Source: an uncultured Planctomycetia bacterium
GTDB taxonomy: Bacteria > Planctomycetota > Phycisphaerae > Phycisphaerales > SM1A02
Length of the DNA: 64,000 nucleotides
Direction of reading: 5' to 3'
Assembly: GCA_937871505.1 (NCBI GenBank)
Contig: CALMPF010000033.1
Coordinates: 49,179 to 113,178 of the forward strand
The notes beneath the pieces are model-generated. The model searched no databases. It was not told the DNA's origin and saw only the letters and a program-made list of their open reading frames with translations. The stretch's first letter is position 1, and every line of letters begins with the position of its first letter. Positions 12,591-22,359 of this stretch are shown here, one piece after another. The translations under genes and the position numbers were made by a program.

Positions 12591-12884
12591 ATGTCAACCG
12601 TCCGCCCACTCGAAGATCGCATTCTCGTCAAGCCGCTGGATCCGGAGACCCGCACCTCCAGCGGGCTCTACCTCCCCGAGACCGCGAAGGAGCGCCCGAT
12701 GCAGGGCAAGGTCGTCGCGGTCGGCCCCGGCCGGCTGCTCGACAACGGCAAGCGCACGCCTCCGTCGGTGAAGTCAGGCGACACGGTCGTCTTCGCGAAG
12801 TACGCGGGCACCGAGGTCGAGATCAAGAACGTCAAGCACCTGATCATGCGCGAGGGCGACCTGCTCGGCCTCGTCGAGCGCTGA
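12591..12884 (+). CDS. groES: Co-chaperonin GroES
   Basis: A 97-residue protein that caps the GroEL ring. Full-length family match: [20 protein letters not shown], the mobile loop with [13 protein letters not shown] (about 24-36), the roof region [15 protein letters not shown], and the closing [16 protein letters not shown]. It lies between two groEL genes and 82 nt upstream of groEL2, so it probably serves both chaperonins. No strong ribosome binding site is visible before ATG 12591. Confidence 0.97.
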   Translation: MSTVRPLEDRILVKPLDPETRTSSGLYLPETAKERPMQGKVVAVGPGRLLDNGKRTPPSVKSGDTVVFAKYAGTEVEIKNVKHLIMREGDLLGLVER

Positions 12885-12966
12885 ACAGCCTTCAGATCCC
12901 GTCGCGACCAGAATCCCCGGCCCGGCGGCCGGGCCCCCTCCCCTCGCAAGCCCTCTCCGCACTCCC

Positions 12967-14580
12967 ATGACCACCAAGCAGATCATGTTCTCCACCGACG
13001 CCCGCGCGGAGTTCCGTCGCGGCGTCGAGAAGCTCGCCCGGGCCGTCGCCGGAACGATGGGCCCGACGGGCCGAAATGTCGTGATCCAGAAGTCCTACGG
13101 CGGCCCCAGCGTCACGAAGGATGGCGTCAGCGTCGCGAAGGAGATCGACCTGCCCAGTCCCTTCGAGAACATGGGCGCCAAGATGGTCCAGCAGGTCGCC
13201 AAGAAGACCGCCGACGTCGCGGGCGACGGAACGACGGCCGCGACGGTGCTCGCGCGGGAGATCTACCTTCAGGGCCTTCGCCACGTCACCGCAGGTGCCA
13301 ACGCCGTCGCGGTGCAGCGCGGCATCCTCGCGGCGGCCGAGGCCGCAGGCGAGGCGATCACGGGCATGGCTGCCCGCTGCAAGGGACGGACGGACCTTCT
13401 GAAGGTCGCGACCGTCTCTGCGAATCACGACGCGCAGATCGGCGAGATCATCGCCGAGGCGATCGACAAGGTCGGCGCCGAGGGCGTCGTCGAGGTCGAG
13501 GAGGGCAAGACCGCGGAGACCACGCTGGAGTACGTCGAGGGCATGGCCTTCGACAAGGGGTACCTCTCGCCCTACTTCATGACCGACCCGAAGAAGGCCG
13601 AGTGCGTCCTCGACAACCCGCTGATCCTGATCCACGAGAAGAAGATCAGCAATCTCGCCGACCTCCTCCCGCTGCTGAACCGGATCGCCACCGGCGGACG
13701 ACCCCTGCTCATCATCGCCGAGGAGGTCGAGAACGAGGCCCTCGCGGCGCTGGTCGTGAACCGGCTTCGGGGCGTGCTTCAGGTCTGTGCAGTCAAGGCC
13801 CCCGGATTCGGCGACCGTCGCAAGGCGATGCTCGGCGACATCGCCGTCCTCACCGGCGGGACGTTCTTTTCCGAGGATCTCGGCCGCTCGCTCGAGGACA
13901 TCCAGCTCTCCGAGCTCGGCGGCGCCAAGCGCATCGTCGTCACCAAGGACGACACCACGATCATCCAGGGCCTTGGCAAGAAGAAGGATCTCGAGGCCCG
14001 CGTCGCCCAGATCGACGCCCAGCACGAGAAGTCCACCAGCGACTACGACCGCGAGAAGCTGATGGAGCGGAAGGCCAAGCTCGTCGGCGGCGTCGCCATC
14101 ATCAGCGTCGGCGGCGCGACCGAGACCGCGATGAAGGAGCGCAAGGACCGCGTCGACGACGCGCTGCACGCCACCCGCGCGGCCGCCAAGGAGGGATACG
14201 TTCCCGGCGGCGGCGTCGCCTTCGTTCGGGCGATCGAGGCCGTGGAGAACGCGCAGAAGAAGGCCCGGGGCGATGAGCGCATCGGCTACGAGATCGTCGC
14301 CGCCGCGCTTCAGGCGCCGGCGCGGCAGATCGCGGAGAACGCCGGCTACGACGGCGACCTCGCCGTCGAGCGCATCCGCGAGGGCAAGGGCGGGTTCGGG
14401 CTCGACGCCTCGACCGGCGACTATGTCGACCTGGTCAAGGCGGGGATCATCGATCCTGCGCTGGTCGCGCGGACCGCGCTTCAGAACGCCTCCAGCGTCG
14501 CCGGCCTGATGCTCACGACCGACGTCGCGATCACCGACCTGAAGGACGAGACCGAGCCGGTCGAGGCGGCGATCTCCTAG
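12967..14580 (+). CDS. groEL: Chaperonin GroEL 2 (no GGM tail)
   Basis: A 537-residue second chaperonin. ATP-binding and hinge motifs are intact: [58 protein letters not shown] and [20 protein letters not shown]. It differs from GroEL1 in ending at EPVEAAIS without the Gly-Met tail, and in having Lys where GroEL1 has Glu in the AAVEEG motif. Divergence across the apical domain suggests a different client range. It probably forms a unit with groES. Bacteria with two groELs often use one as a specialist; which one is the specialist here is not known. Confidence 0.95.
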   Translation: MTTKQIMFSTDARAEFRRGVEKLARAVAGTMGPTGRNVVIQKSYGGPSVTKDGVSVAKEIDLPSPFENMGAKMVQQVAKKTADVAGDGTTAATVLAREIYLQGLRHVTAGANAVAVQRGILAAAEAAGEAITGMAARCKGRTDLLKVATVSANHDAQIGEIIAEAIDKVGAEGVVEVEEGKTAETTLEYVEGMAFDKGYLSPYFMTDPKKAECVLDNPLILIHEKKISNLADLLPLLNRIATGGRPLLIIAEEVENEALAALVVNRLRGVLQVCAVKAPGFGDRRKAMLGDIAVLTGGTFFSEDLGRSLEDIQLSELGGAKRIVVTKDDTTIIQGLGKKKDLEARVAQIDAQHEKSTSDYDREKLMERKAKLVGGVAIISVGGATETAMKERKDRVDDALHATRAAAKEGYVPGGGVAFVRAIEAVENAQKKARGDERIGYEIVAAALQAPARQIAENAGYDGDLAVERIREGKGGFGLDASTGDYVDLVKAGIIDPALVARTALQNASSVAGLMLTTDVAITDLKDETEPVEAAIS

Positions 14581-14941
14581 CGCTCCCGCGCCCGTTGGCT
14601 CCGACGCGAGGCGGATGTTCTGCAGAGAGAAGGGAAGCCGATGGGGCGCCGGCGGCCCCTCTGGGGGCCATCAAGCCCCATTCGATGAAACGGGCTTCGA
14701 GCTTCGACCCAGCAGGACGCCGCTTCCGGACGCCGCAGCAGGAGAAACGGGCTGCGGGAGTGCCAGCACTCCCGGCAGCGGCGCCGCTCGGAGGGGAGCG
14801 CGTCGCGGTGAGGGAAACGCCGGTTGCCCGCCGCGCCGATGGAGTTCCTCCGGCGGCGGATCGACCACCCGCAGGATCGATCCGCCGCCGGCTCATTCGG
14901 GAGATCGCCCCGCATCGCCGATCCAGCCGACAGACTTGCCC
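14581..14941. other. 361-nt gap between groEL2 and dnaJ
   Basis: No gene is supported. The first 40 nt contain a 20-nt segment, ttggctccgacgcgaggcgg, followed by atgttc, that recurs with two mismatches and a 10-nt insertion at the right end of the window. The rest has short GC-rich inverted repeats. A separate promoter for dnaJ-grpE-fmdB is plausible. Confidence 0.35.
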
Positions 14942-16078
14942 ATGGGCACGCAGCGCGACTACTACGAGATTCTCTCCGTCGAGCGAGGCGCCGATGGCGA
15001 GCAGATCAAGCGCGCCTATCGCCGGCTGGCGATGAAGTACCACCCGGACCGGAACCCCGGGGACGGGGAGGCGGAGACCAAGTTCAAGGAGGCGGCCGAG
15101 GCGTACGAAGTCCTTGCGGACTCGGAGAAGCGGAGCCTCTATGACCGCTTCGGACACGCGGGCCTGCGCCAGACGCCCGGGCACGACTTCAGCCGGATGC
15201 GCGTCGATGACATCTTCTCGATGTTCAACGACATCTTCGGCGGCGGCGGCGCCCGCGCCGGGCGCCGTGGTCCGGCTCGCGGCTACGACCTCGAGACCGA
15301 AGTCGAACTGACGCTCGAGGAGGTGCTCTCCGGTTGCGAGCGCGAGGTCGATTTCAAGCGGCTCGACGTCTGCCGGACATGCAACGGCGACGGCGCCAAG
15401 CCGGGCGTTCCCCCGGTGCGCTGCCCGACCTGCGGAGGCATGGGTCAGGTGCAGCAGACCGGCTTCGGCGGGATGTTCCGCATGGTGACCACCTGCCCCA
15501 ATTGCCGGGGACGCCGGACCGTCATCACGGAACGGTGCGGCGACTGCCGCGGCAGCGGACGCGTCTCCGTGAAGCGGACGCTGACGGTCAAGATCCCGCC
15601 GGGAATCGCGGAGGGGCAGGTCGTCCGGCTCCAGGGCGAGGGCGAGCCGCCGCCGCCCGAGCTCAACCTCGCAGGGGAGGGCATCCGAGGCGATCTGCAT
15701 GTGGTCGTCCGCGTCCGTCAGCACGATCGCTTCGAGCGCAACGACGCTGACCTGATGATGGTCGTCCCGGTCGGCTTCGCGCAGCTCGCGCTCGGGAGCA
15801 CGGTCGAGGTCGAGGGAATCGACGGTCCGGCGACGATCGGAATCCCGCCCGGCACGCAGCACGGCGCAGAGTTCCGCGTTCATGAGCGAGGCCTCCCCGA
15901 GCTCCGCGGCGGGCGGCGCGGCGACCTCGTGGTCTTCGTGCAGCTCGTCGTGCCGCAGCGGCTGAGCGAGGACCAGCGTTCGCTGCTCCAGGAGTACGCC
16001 CGGACGGAGAAGGTCTCCGTCGGCGACGGGCGGTCGACGCTCTGGGAGAAGGTCAAGAGGAAGGTCAAGGGCGGCTGA
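14942..16078 (+). CDS. dnaJ: Chaperone protein DnaJ
   Basis: A 378-residue type I J-protein that delivers clients to DnaK and stimulates its ATPase. The J domain (about 6-71) has HPD at 34-36; a Gly/Phe-rich linker includes [13 protein letters not shown]. The zinc-binding domain has four Cys repeats: [24 protein letters not shown] and CGDCRGSG. The third repeat has lost its final Gly, but all eight Cys are present. The C-terminal client domain and [18 protein letters not shown] follow. dnaK is not in the window. The start [13 protein letters not shown] is by homology; the open frame extends further upstream. Confidence 0.95.
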   Translation: MGTQRDYYEILSVERGADGEQIKRAYRRLAMKYHPDRNPGDGEAETKFKEAAEAYEVLADSEKRSLYDRFGHAGLRQTPGHDFSRMRVDDIFSMFNDIFGGGGARAGRRGPARGYDLETEVELTLEEVLSGCEREVDFKRLDVCRTCNGDGAKPGVPPVRCPTCGGMGQVQQTGFGGMFRMVTTCPNCRGRRTVITERCGDCRGSGRVSVKRTLTVKIPPGIAEGQVVRLQGEGEPPPPELNLAGEGIRGDLHVVVRVRQHDRFERNDADLMMVVPVGFAQLALGSTVEVEGIDGPATIGIPPGTQHGAEFRVHERGLPELRGGRRGDLVVFVQLVVPQRLSEDQRSLLQEYARTEKVSVGDGRSTLWEKVKRKVKGG

Positions 16079-16131
16079 TGCGGCGCCCGCCGACGTGCGG
16101 AGCGCCGACGAATCCGCCGAGGAGACTGAGC

Positions 16132-16800
16132 ATGTTCCCCAGCAGGCGAGAGTTTCGAGATCCCGATGAGCGGCAGGGCCGACCTGAACGCGATCACCAC
16201 GGCGAGCCGCCGCGCAGCCGCCACGACGCGACCGCCGATGGCGGGTCCGACGGCGAAGCGGATGACTTTGCGGAAGTCGATTCGCGCCCCGGCCGCGCCG
16301 ACGGCGCCGACGCCCGACCCTTCCGCGACGATCAGGATGACCTCGAAGGGGAGATCCTCCGCCTGCGCTGCGAGCGCGACGAGGCCGTCGCGGCGCGTCA
16401 GCGCGCCCTCGCCGACTTCGCGAACTACCAGCGCCGAGCCGACGAGAGCGAGCGCCGGGCCTTCCAGAGCGGCTCCGTCAGGATCGCGCGGGCGCTGATC
16501 GCACCCCTCGATCACCTCGACCTCGCGCTCGGTCAGGACCTCGCGGCGATGAAGCTCGACCAGCTTCTCGCCGGCGTCCGCATGGTCCGCGAGGAGTTCT
16601 ACCGGGCGCTCGATGCCAGCGGCGTGAGCCGCTTCTCGCCCGCGCGGGGCGATGACTTCGATCCCCAGCGCCATGAGGCGATGCTGCGCCAGCCTGCGGC
16701 AGACCTGCCGGAGAACACGGTGCTCCAGTGCGTCCAGCCCGGATACGCCATGGGCGACGTCATCCTTCGCCCGGCGAAGGTGATCGTCTCGGGAGGCTGA
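16132..16800 (+). CDS. grpE: Nucleotide exchange factor GrpE
   Basis: Releases ADP from DnaK. The 222-residue protein has an acidic, disordered N-terminus (about 1-75), a coiled-coil segment with LRCERDEAVAARQRALADFANYQRR, then LIAPLDHLDLAL and the beta domain with FDPQRHEAM, VLQCVQPGYAMGDVILRPAKV. I chose ATG 16132 because gaggag lies eight nt upstream. ATG 16078, overlapping the dnaJ stop by one base, is an in-frame alternative that adds 18 residues and would give direct coupling. Confidence 0.9.
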   Translation: MFPSRREFRDPDERQGRPERDHHGEPPRSRHDATADGGSDGEADDFAEVDSRPGRADGADARPFRDDQDDLEGEILRLRCERDEAVAARQRALADFANYQRRADESERRAFQSGSVRIARALIAPLDHLDLALGQDLAAMKLDQLLAGVRMVREEFYRALDASGVSRFSPARGDDFDPQRHEAMLRQPAADLPENTVLQCVQPGYAMGDVILRPAKVIVSGG

Positions 16801-16804
16801 CTCC

Positions 16805-17377
16805 ATGCCCACCTACGACTATCGCTGCAACGCCTGCGGTCACGAGTTCGAGCAGTTCCAGTCGATCACGGCGCCCGTGATCCGGAAGTGCCCCGCCTGC
16901 GGCAAGCTGAAGCTCGAGCGGCTGATCGGCACCGGCGCCGGCATCATCTTCAAGGGCGGCGGCTTCTACGAGACCGACTACCGCAGCGAGGCCTATCGCA
17001 AGGCTGCCGAAGCCGAGCGGACGGTCTCCACGCCGAAGACGGAGGGCCCAGAGAAGCCGGAAAAGCCGGAGAAGTCCGCGCCGGAGACGCCGCCCCGAAC
17101 CGGCGAGGCCAAGGCCGAGGCCGGCGCATCGCGATCGACGGCGGATGGCGCCGCTGCGCGCGGCTCGACCCCGACGTCGGGCGGGGGAAGTCCTGCGGGC
17201 GGACGATCACGCGCTGGCGGCACGACGGGCCGCTCAGAGCGCGCTCCGCAGCCGACGCCGGCGCCGAAGAGGATCGCCCCCGACGACAGCGGACGGGCGC
17301 GCTCGACCCGGTCGGCATCGAGCGCAAAGCCCGCGAGCGGATCGAAGTCGAAGCCCGGCGCGCGGCGACGGAAGTGA
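16805..17377 (+). CDS. FmdB family zinc ribbon protein with long basic tail
   Basis: A 190-residue protein. The first 60 residues form an FmdB-type zinc ribbon: MPTYDYRCNACGHEFEQFQS and RKCPACGKLKLERL give the four Cys ligands 8, 11, 29 and 32. The remaining 120 residues are low complexity, rich in Pro, Gly, Ser, Arg and Lys, and end in a basic run GARRRK. FmdB was named from a regulator of formamidase, but most members have unknown function. It starts four nt after the grpE stop, so it is part of the chaperone operon. The tail suggests nucleic-acid binding, which is an inference. Confidence 0.88.
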   Translation: MPTYDYRCNACGHEFEQFQSITAPVIRKCPACGKLKLERLIGTGAGIIFKGGGFYETDYRSEAYRKAAEAERTVSTPKTEGPEKPEKPEKSAPETPPRTGEAKAEAGASRSTADGAAARGSTPTSGGGSPAGGRSRAGGTTGRSERAPQPTPAPKRIAPDDSGRARSTRSASSAKPASGSKSKPGARRRK

Positions 17378-17385
17378 GGCGCGGC

Positions 17386-17417
17386 CTCCGCAGCCCGAAC
17401 GACGCTCGCTGCGGGAG
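17386..17417. terminator. Hairpin between convergent fmdB and patatin genes
   Basis: ctccgcagc (17386-17394) pairs with gctgcgggag (17408-17417) as a 9-bp stem with one bulged G. It occupies the 82-nt gap between two convergent genes. No T-tract follows. Confidence 0.5.
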
Positions 17418-17459
17418 CGAGGGGCCCTGAGGCGCAAGGACCCGCACCCCGGATCGCGC

Positions 17460-18782
17460 TCAGTTCCGAGGGTCGCCGGTCGGCGAAGGCCCTCCTTCAT
17501 CCCGCTGCGCCGCCTCCGTCGCGGCCTGCCGTCCGGCGCGGCGACGCTCCAGCTCTGCGCGCAGCGCCGTCGGCTTCATCGGATCCGGCACGTGCGATCG
17601 CCAGCTTCGAGGGTCCTTCCCCATCGCGCGGCCGATGTCGGCCATCCGGTCCATGTCGGACTTGTTGAACATCCCCGAGCCCGCGGGCTCGAATCCGTCG
17701 GGGAGCGAGACGTAGCGGAACTCGACCTGCTGCTCATGGAGCAGCGCGAGGAGCTTGGTCTCGATCTCGAGGATGCGAAGCTGCGAGATCAGCCCCTGGT
17801 CGATGGCGAGCGTGAGCGAGCGCCCGAGCACCGGGAGGTCGCGCGGGTCCACGGCGACGGGGGGAACGATGATCGCGGTGTTGGCGATCACCCAGATCCG
17901 CATCCGCGGGAGGCGCACGCCCGGGTTCCGCTCGCGCCATCGGGCGACGAGCTCGCCGGTGGAGTCGAAGGGCGAGAGATAGAGGATGTCGCGCGTCGTC
18001 GATCCGTCCACGTAGAGATTCCCGCCGAGAAGCTGCGGCGGAAACGCGACCGGGATCGACGCCGAGGAGAGGTTGTGCCGGGAGAACTCCTCGACCGACA
18101 TCTCGCCCCGCTGCACCTTCGCGGCAAGCTCCGTGAGATTCCAGACGCTGCTCATTCCCTGATTGAGGTTGGTGGCGCCGATGAGCAGCAGGCGATGCTC
18201 GTCGAGACCGGCCGCGATCTCCCCTGCTCGCGGCGCGATCACCTCCTCGATCGTCCGCAGGAGGCCCGCATCGTCGAAGATCGAATCCTGGACGAGGAGC
18301 ACCTCGAGGAACGACCGCTTGCGGACCCAGTCGCTCCGGGGATTCCTGTAGATCGAATCGGCGACTTCGTACGCCTCGTCGGTGCCGATGAACGCAAAGG
18401 GCGCGATCAGGCTCCCCGTGCTCACGCCGGTGACGATGTCGAACTCCGGCCGCCGCAGACCCGGCTCCTCGACCTCGCCCCACGCCTTGAGGAACGCGGC
18501 ACCGAACGCTCCCTTCTCGCCGCCGCCTGAGAGCACCAGCACGTCGACGATGGCCTCTTCGGGATTCCCCGACTCCGCGGCGCGGCGCGCCTCCATCTCC
18601 ATCCGCAGGATCATCGTCTCGATGATCCGATCCTGCTGGCGGATGATCCCTGCGAGATACTCGATCTCGCGCTCCTCGAGCTCCGCGAGGCTCGGCGGGA
18701 TGATCCGCCGGGCGCATCCGCCAAGCCACGGCTGGACCACCACGAGCAGCAACCCGACCAGCGCGACGGCATGGCGTGTCAT
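17460..18782 (-). CDS. Patatin-like phospholipase lipoprotein
   Basis: A 440-residue predicted membrane-anchored lipid acyl hydrolase. Signal peptide plus lipobox LGGC gives a lipidated Cys23. A coiled stretch follows (about 35-70). The patatin domain shows the oxyanion-hole SGGGEKGAFG (85-94), the nucleophile Ser121 in GVSTGS, and the dyad Asp in the later DGST motif (YVDGSTTRD). The C-terminal region includes the MFNKSDMDRMADIGRAMG helix typical of patatin-family lipoproteins. I used the ATG at 18782, which places the signal peptide at the N-terminus; the open frame adds 19 upstream codons without support. Substrate could be phospholipids or other acyl esters. Confidence 0.88.
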   Translation of the reverse strand: MTRHAVALVGLLLVVVQPWLGGCARRIIPPSLAELEEREIEYLAGIIRQQDRIIETMILRMEMEARRAAESGNPEEAIVDVLVLSGGGEKGAFGAAFLKAWGEVEEPGLRRPEFDIVTGVSTGSLIAPFAFIGTDEAYEVADSIYRNPRSDWVRKRSFLEVLLVQDSIFDDAGLLRTIEEVIAPRAGEIAAGLDEHRLLLIGATNLNQGMSSVWNLTELAAKVQRGEMSVEEFSRHNLSSASIPVAFPPQLLGGNLYVDGSTTRDILYLSPFDSTGELVARWRERNPGVRLPRMRIWVIANTAIIVPPVAVDPRDLPVLGRSLTLAIDQGLISQLRILEIETKLLALLHEQQVEFRYVSLPDGFEPAGSGMFNKSDMDRMADIGRAMGKDPRSWRSHVPDPMKPTALRAELERRRAGRQAATEAAQRDEGGPSPTGDPRN

Positions 18783-18952
18783 GATCGGGAGAGCGTGCCG
18801 CGCGCAGGGCGCCGTGTCAATCTCCTTCGCGCCCAGCACGACCGCGCCGCTCCGCCCCGCCGCGAGGCGTCCGGGCGTTGATGCTCCGCAAGCAGATGCG
18901 AAGCCGGCGCGGCGCGAGGGGCCCCTCCGCGGGCGGTCAGGGCGCGCGAGCG

Positions 18953-20179
18953 TCAGCGCGGAAGAGCGCCGATCCCGAAGGCCGCGGAAGCGGCGCTGGC
19001 GCTCTCAGGAACGACCGGAGGAACGAGCGCCCACTGCCGACGGTCGATCGGAATGCGCCGTGGGATCGGGGTCCTCGCGATCGCGGCGCCCGCGGTGAAC
19101 TTGGCGGAGCGATGGAGGAACGCCGTCCCGCCATCGTCTGAGTAGCCGCGGATCACCCACTCGCGTCCGAAGCTGCGGAACGGGGTCGTGGACCGCGGCT
19201 CCGAGACCGAAAGCCGACCCTCGTGATCCACCGCGACCACGCGCGGTTCGCCCGCGCTGGTCGCGGCCGCGAGCAGCGTCGGTTCGCCGCGACGACCCTC
19301 GGGATTCCCGACCGGGGCGCCGAGATCGAAGGCGGCGCAGAGCACGATCCGGTCGATCGGCTGCGGCGTGGAACCGAGCGGCTCCGGAACGGCGTAGATC
19401 TCGATCGCGCACGCGCCGCCCTCGCCGACGTGCGCGAGCGCCAGCATCGTGCCTCCTTGGACCCACGCGATCGCGCTGGCCGGCTCGCATGGCGGCATGG
19501 GAGCGCCACGCGCGAGACTGCTGACCAGATCCGGAGCGACCGGATCGAGCGTCCCCAGATCCACCGAGCCGTCGCGGCGGAGCACCGCCACGCGGCGGTT
19601 GGACGCGATCGCGAGGTCGTCGACGCGGACGTCGCCGAGCGCGACCTGCGTCCACGCCCCGGCAGCGACCCGCTGAAGCAGCGTCGGATGTCCGGCGCGA
19701 TCGGGAAGGACGAGATGCTCGTCGGTCAGGAACTCCGGCCAGCGCGAGGACCAGCCCCCTCCGCACTCGACGATCGCCGGCGCTCGAGTCTCGCGCCAGT
19801 CGTCGAAGATGAGAAGGGCGTGGCCACCCTCGCGCGGAACCCGGATGGCCACGCGAGCCCCCGAAGGCGAGGTCGCAGTCGCAGGGCCGGCGGTCGCTGC
19901 TGCGAAGCCGGAGACGGATTCCGGGAGGCAGGCGTTCAGGTGCGCCAGCGCCGCGGTGACCGCTGGCTCGGCCGGACCTCGGACGAGTCCGAGGCCGACG
20001 CGTCCCGAAGGGAGGCGTTGCCACTCGACGACGATCCGTTCGTCATCGGCCTCGGGCGAGGCGCTGGACGATCCACCGGGCGACGCGCATCCGCTCGCGA
20101 TCGCAAGGCCGAGCGCGAGCGCCGCGGCGACGCGGGCTCCTGCGCGACGTCGAGGGGCTGGGTGCAGGCTCCGGCTCAT
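18953..20179 (-). CDS. Putative lipoprotein with beta-propeller-like repeats
   Basis: 408 residues, no confident family. A signal peptide ends in the lipobox IASGC (Cys31), so it should be a membrane lipoprotein. The mature part reads as repeated short beta strands with patterns such as GGHALLIFDDWRE, LTDEHLVLPDRAGHPTLLQR, RRVAVLRRDGSVDLGTLDP and SAIAWVQGGTMLALAHVGE, which suggest a TolB/WD40-type propeller. This is a structural impression only. The gene is divergent from the C25-like gene at 20323, and the two share a 143-nt promoter region. Confidence 0.7.
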   Translation of the reverse strand: MSRSLHPAPRRRAGARVAAALALGLAIASGCASPGGSSSASPEADDERIVVEWQRLPSGRVGLGLVRGPAEPAVTAALAHLNACLPESVSGFAAATAGPATATSPSGARVAIRVPREGGHALLIFDDWRETRAPAIVECGGGWSSRWPEFLTDEHLVLPDRAGHPTLLQRVAAGAWTQVALGDVRVDDLAIASNRRVAVLRRDGSVDLGTLDPVAPDLVSSLARGAPMPPCEPASAIAWVQGGTMLALAHVGEGGACAIEIYAVPEPLGSTPQPIDRIVLCAAFDLGAPVGNPEGRRGEPTLLAAATSAGEPRVVAVDHEGRLSVSEPRSTTPFRSFGREWVIRGYSDDGGTAFLHRSAKFTAGAAIARTPIPRRIPIDRRQWALVPPVVPESASAASAAFGIGALPR

Positions 20180-20322
20180 GATCGAAACGTACGCGTCGCG
20201 GAGGGCGGACTCCGGGATTCGCGCGGTTCGATGGCGGATTCGTCCTGGGCTTGCGGGCCCGAGGCGGGCCCTCGGAGGTTCGCCGGGGCGCGCCGGCATC
20301 CGGCGTTCTACCGTCCACGGTG

Positions 20323-22263
20323 ATGCGCCGATCGTCCATCCACGTCCTCCTGCGGGTGCTTCGCTCGATCGCGAGAACGCCGCTCCGCGGTCGGAGGACC
20401 CTGCTCACCCTGACCGCATTGGCGGCCCCGGCGTGCGCAGGCGCCGCTGCGACCCCCGCCGAGCCCCTGCACTGGGCTGTCCAGCTCGGGCTGCGGGTGG
20501 CCGTCGCCGAGTCGCAGGCGCCCATCCTCGATCGCGTCGTCCTCGTGCCGGATGCCGCGACGTATCTGGACGAGCTGTCGCGCTGGTCGCCCGAAGGCCG
20601 CTGGCCCGTCCTCTTCGAGGAGGAGCCGAGGACTGCGATCTTCGTGCGCCGCTTCGCTCCGGCACAGCTTCTCCGTCGGGAGAGCGTGGGCGCCGCCGCG
20701 CCCACGGGCGCGGCGCTCGTCGAGGCTTCGCTGGCGACGATTCGGCACGCCTGGGGCCTTCGGCCTGACGAGGCGCTCGCCGAGGGCTTCATGGCCCGGC
20801 AGCACATTCCGGCCGGGATCGTGATCGCCTCCGTCGCGGATCCGGCATGGACGGCGGCCCTCGCCATCGCGGCGTTCCGCGGTCAGCCGATCGCCTGGCT
20901 CGAGATGCCGCTCGGTGCCCCGAACGACACGATCCCGGCGGAGCAGGCGGCCGCCTTCCAGCGCACCGTCGCCGAACTGCTCGACGGCAGCGGAATGGAG
21001 TGGCGCGGGCTTGGCGACGTCATCGAGACGATCGCGGTCTGCCGCACGATGGCGGCGCGCGCTGGGATCGCCCCGACGTGGACGATCCCGAGCCCGCGAC
21101 CGGAAGACCGCCGCGGGACGATCGCGATGACCGACCTGATCGGGCGCGCGCCGGACGGCTCGCGCGGAGCGTTCTGCGGGTGGATCTTCGGCGACGCCGC
21201 GAGCGCCGCGTACATGGCGATGAGCGGGCTCTTCTCCACGGTGCGCGCGGCGACGTTCGTCAGCGGATATCGCGACGAACCGCCGTGGAGCGCCTTCGAT
21301 CCCGGGCCCGGGGCTGAGATCCTGCGCCGGGCGGGCTTCGAGGCGCGCATGCGAACCGGCCCCGCGGGCGACGTCGAGACGTGGAGACGCTCGCTCCCGC
21401 GCGGCTGGAAGACCGATCTGCTCCTCGTCAACAGCGGCGGCAATGCGGAGTACATGATCCTCGCCAACGACGCCCAGCTCCGCGCGCACGAGATGCCGCT
21501 CCTCGACGCTCCCGTCGCGATGCAGATGGTGCACTCGTGGTCGCTCCGCGCTCCCGCATCGCCCGGCACGATCGGCGGCCGCTTCCTCCGCAACGGCGCG
21601 TATGCCTACGTCGGTTCGGTCGAGGAGCCGTTCCTCCCCGCCTTCGTTCCGCCGTCGATCGTCGCGGATCGGCTCTCGGTCGGCGTTCCTCTGCTCGTCG
21701 CGGCGCGCCACTGGGAGGGCGACGGCAGCAGTCTCTGGCGCGTCGCGACGATCGGCGATCCGCTCGCCCGCTGCGCGCCCGAGGCGCATGACCGCCGGAG
21801 GCGCATCGCGGCGCCGGCTCCCGCAACCGAGGACGGGAGAACGAAGGGAACGATCGACCTCCGGACGCGGCTGCCGGAGCTCCTCCGCGGCGCAGTCGCC
21901 GGAAGGGACGACGCGCAGGGAGCCGAGGCGCTGCGCATCCTCGAACTGCTCGGTGAAGATGGCTCCGCGCGGGCGTTCTGGGCGGAGCTCGTCCGCATCG
22001 ACGGCGCCGGTTCCGCGAGCGGTCGCGCGGCGATCCCCATCCTCTTCCGCGCCGGCGATGCCGAGGGCCTGCTGGAGGCGTGGCGCCGCGCCCGCGTGAC
22101 CGCCGCCGCCGAACCGCTCCTCGCCGACATGCTCTGGCATCTGGTTCCCGATCGCCTCGCGGCGGCCCCCTCCGCCGAGTCGATCGACGCGATGACCGAT
22201 GCGGTCCGTCCGGGGGTCGAGTCGGATCTCGCCCGGATTCGGGCGTGGCGCGGCGTTCCGTAG
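20323..22263 (+). CDS. Large exported protein with C25 (gingipain)-like C-terminal region, catalytic residues apparently lost
   Basis: 646 residues. An N-terminal signal or membrane segment (about 24-44) is followed by a domain with no match I recognise. The region about 360-485 resembles the C25/gingipain caspase fold: LLLVNSGGNAEYM, VAMQMVHSWSLRAP, NGAYAYVGSVEEPFLPAF and a terminal IGDPLARC. In active members the first segment carries His-Gly and the second an active Cys; here they read SGG and HSWS, so it may be inactive. A helical tail rich in Ala and Arg (about 510-640) looks repeat-like. Family assignment is tentative; reading frame and codon use look genuine. Confidence 0.65.
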   Translation: MRRSSIHVLLRVLRSIARTPLRGRRTLLTLTALAAPACAGAAATPAEPLHWAVQLGLRVAVAESQAPILDRVVLVPDAATYLDELSRWSPEGRWPVLFEEEPRTAIFVRRFAPAQLLRRESVGAAAPTGAALVEASLATIRHAWGLRPDEALAEGFMARQHIPAGIVIASVADPAWTAALAIAAFRGQPIAWLEMPLGAPNDTIPAEQAAAFQRTVAELLDGSGMEWRGLGDVIETIAVCRTMAARAGIAPTWTIPSPRPEDRRGTIAMTDLIGRAPDGSRGAFCGWIFGDAASAAYMAMSGLFSTVRAATFVSGYRDEPPWSAFDPGPGAEILRRAGFEARMRTGPAGDVETWRRSLPRGWKTDLLLVNSGGNAEYMILANDAQLRAHEMPLLDAPVAMQMVHSWSLRAPASPGTIGGRFLRNGAYAYVGSVEEPFLPAFVPPSIVADRLSVGVPLLVAARHWEGDGSSLWRVATIGDPLARCAPEAHDRRRRIAAPAPATEDGRTKGTIDLRTRLPELLRGAVAGRDDAQGAEALRILELLGEDGSARAFWAELVRIDGAGSASGRAAIPILFRAGDAEGLLEAWRRARVTAAAEPLLADMLWHLVPDRLAAAPSAESIDAMTDAVRPGVESDLARIRAWRGVP

Positions 22264-22359
22264 CACAGCGGCCGCGCGTCCAGCGCCGCCGGGCCAGCCG
22301 GGATGCCCCCGATCGCGGATCGGCTGCTTCTCCGTGCCAGAGCCTCTATCCTCCGCCCC

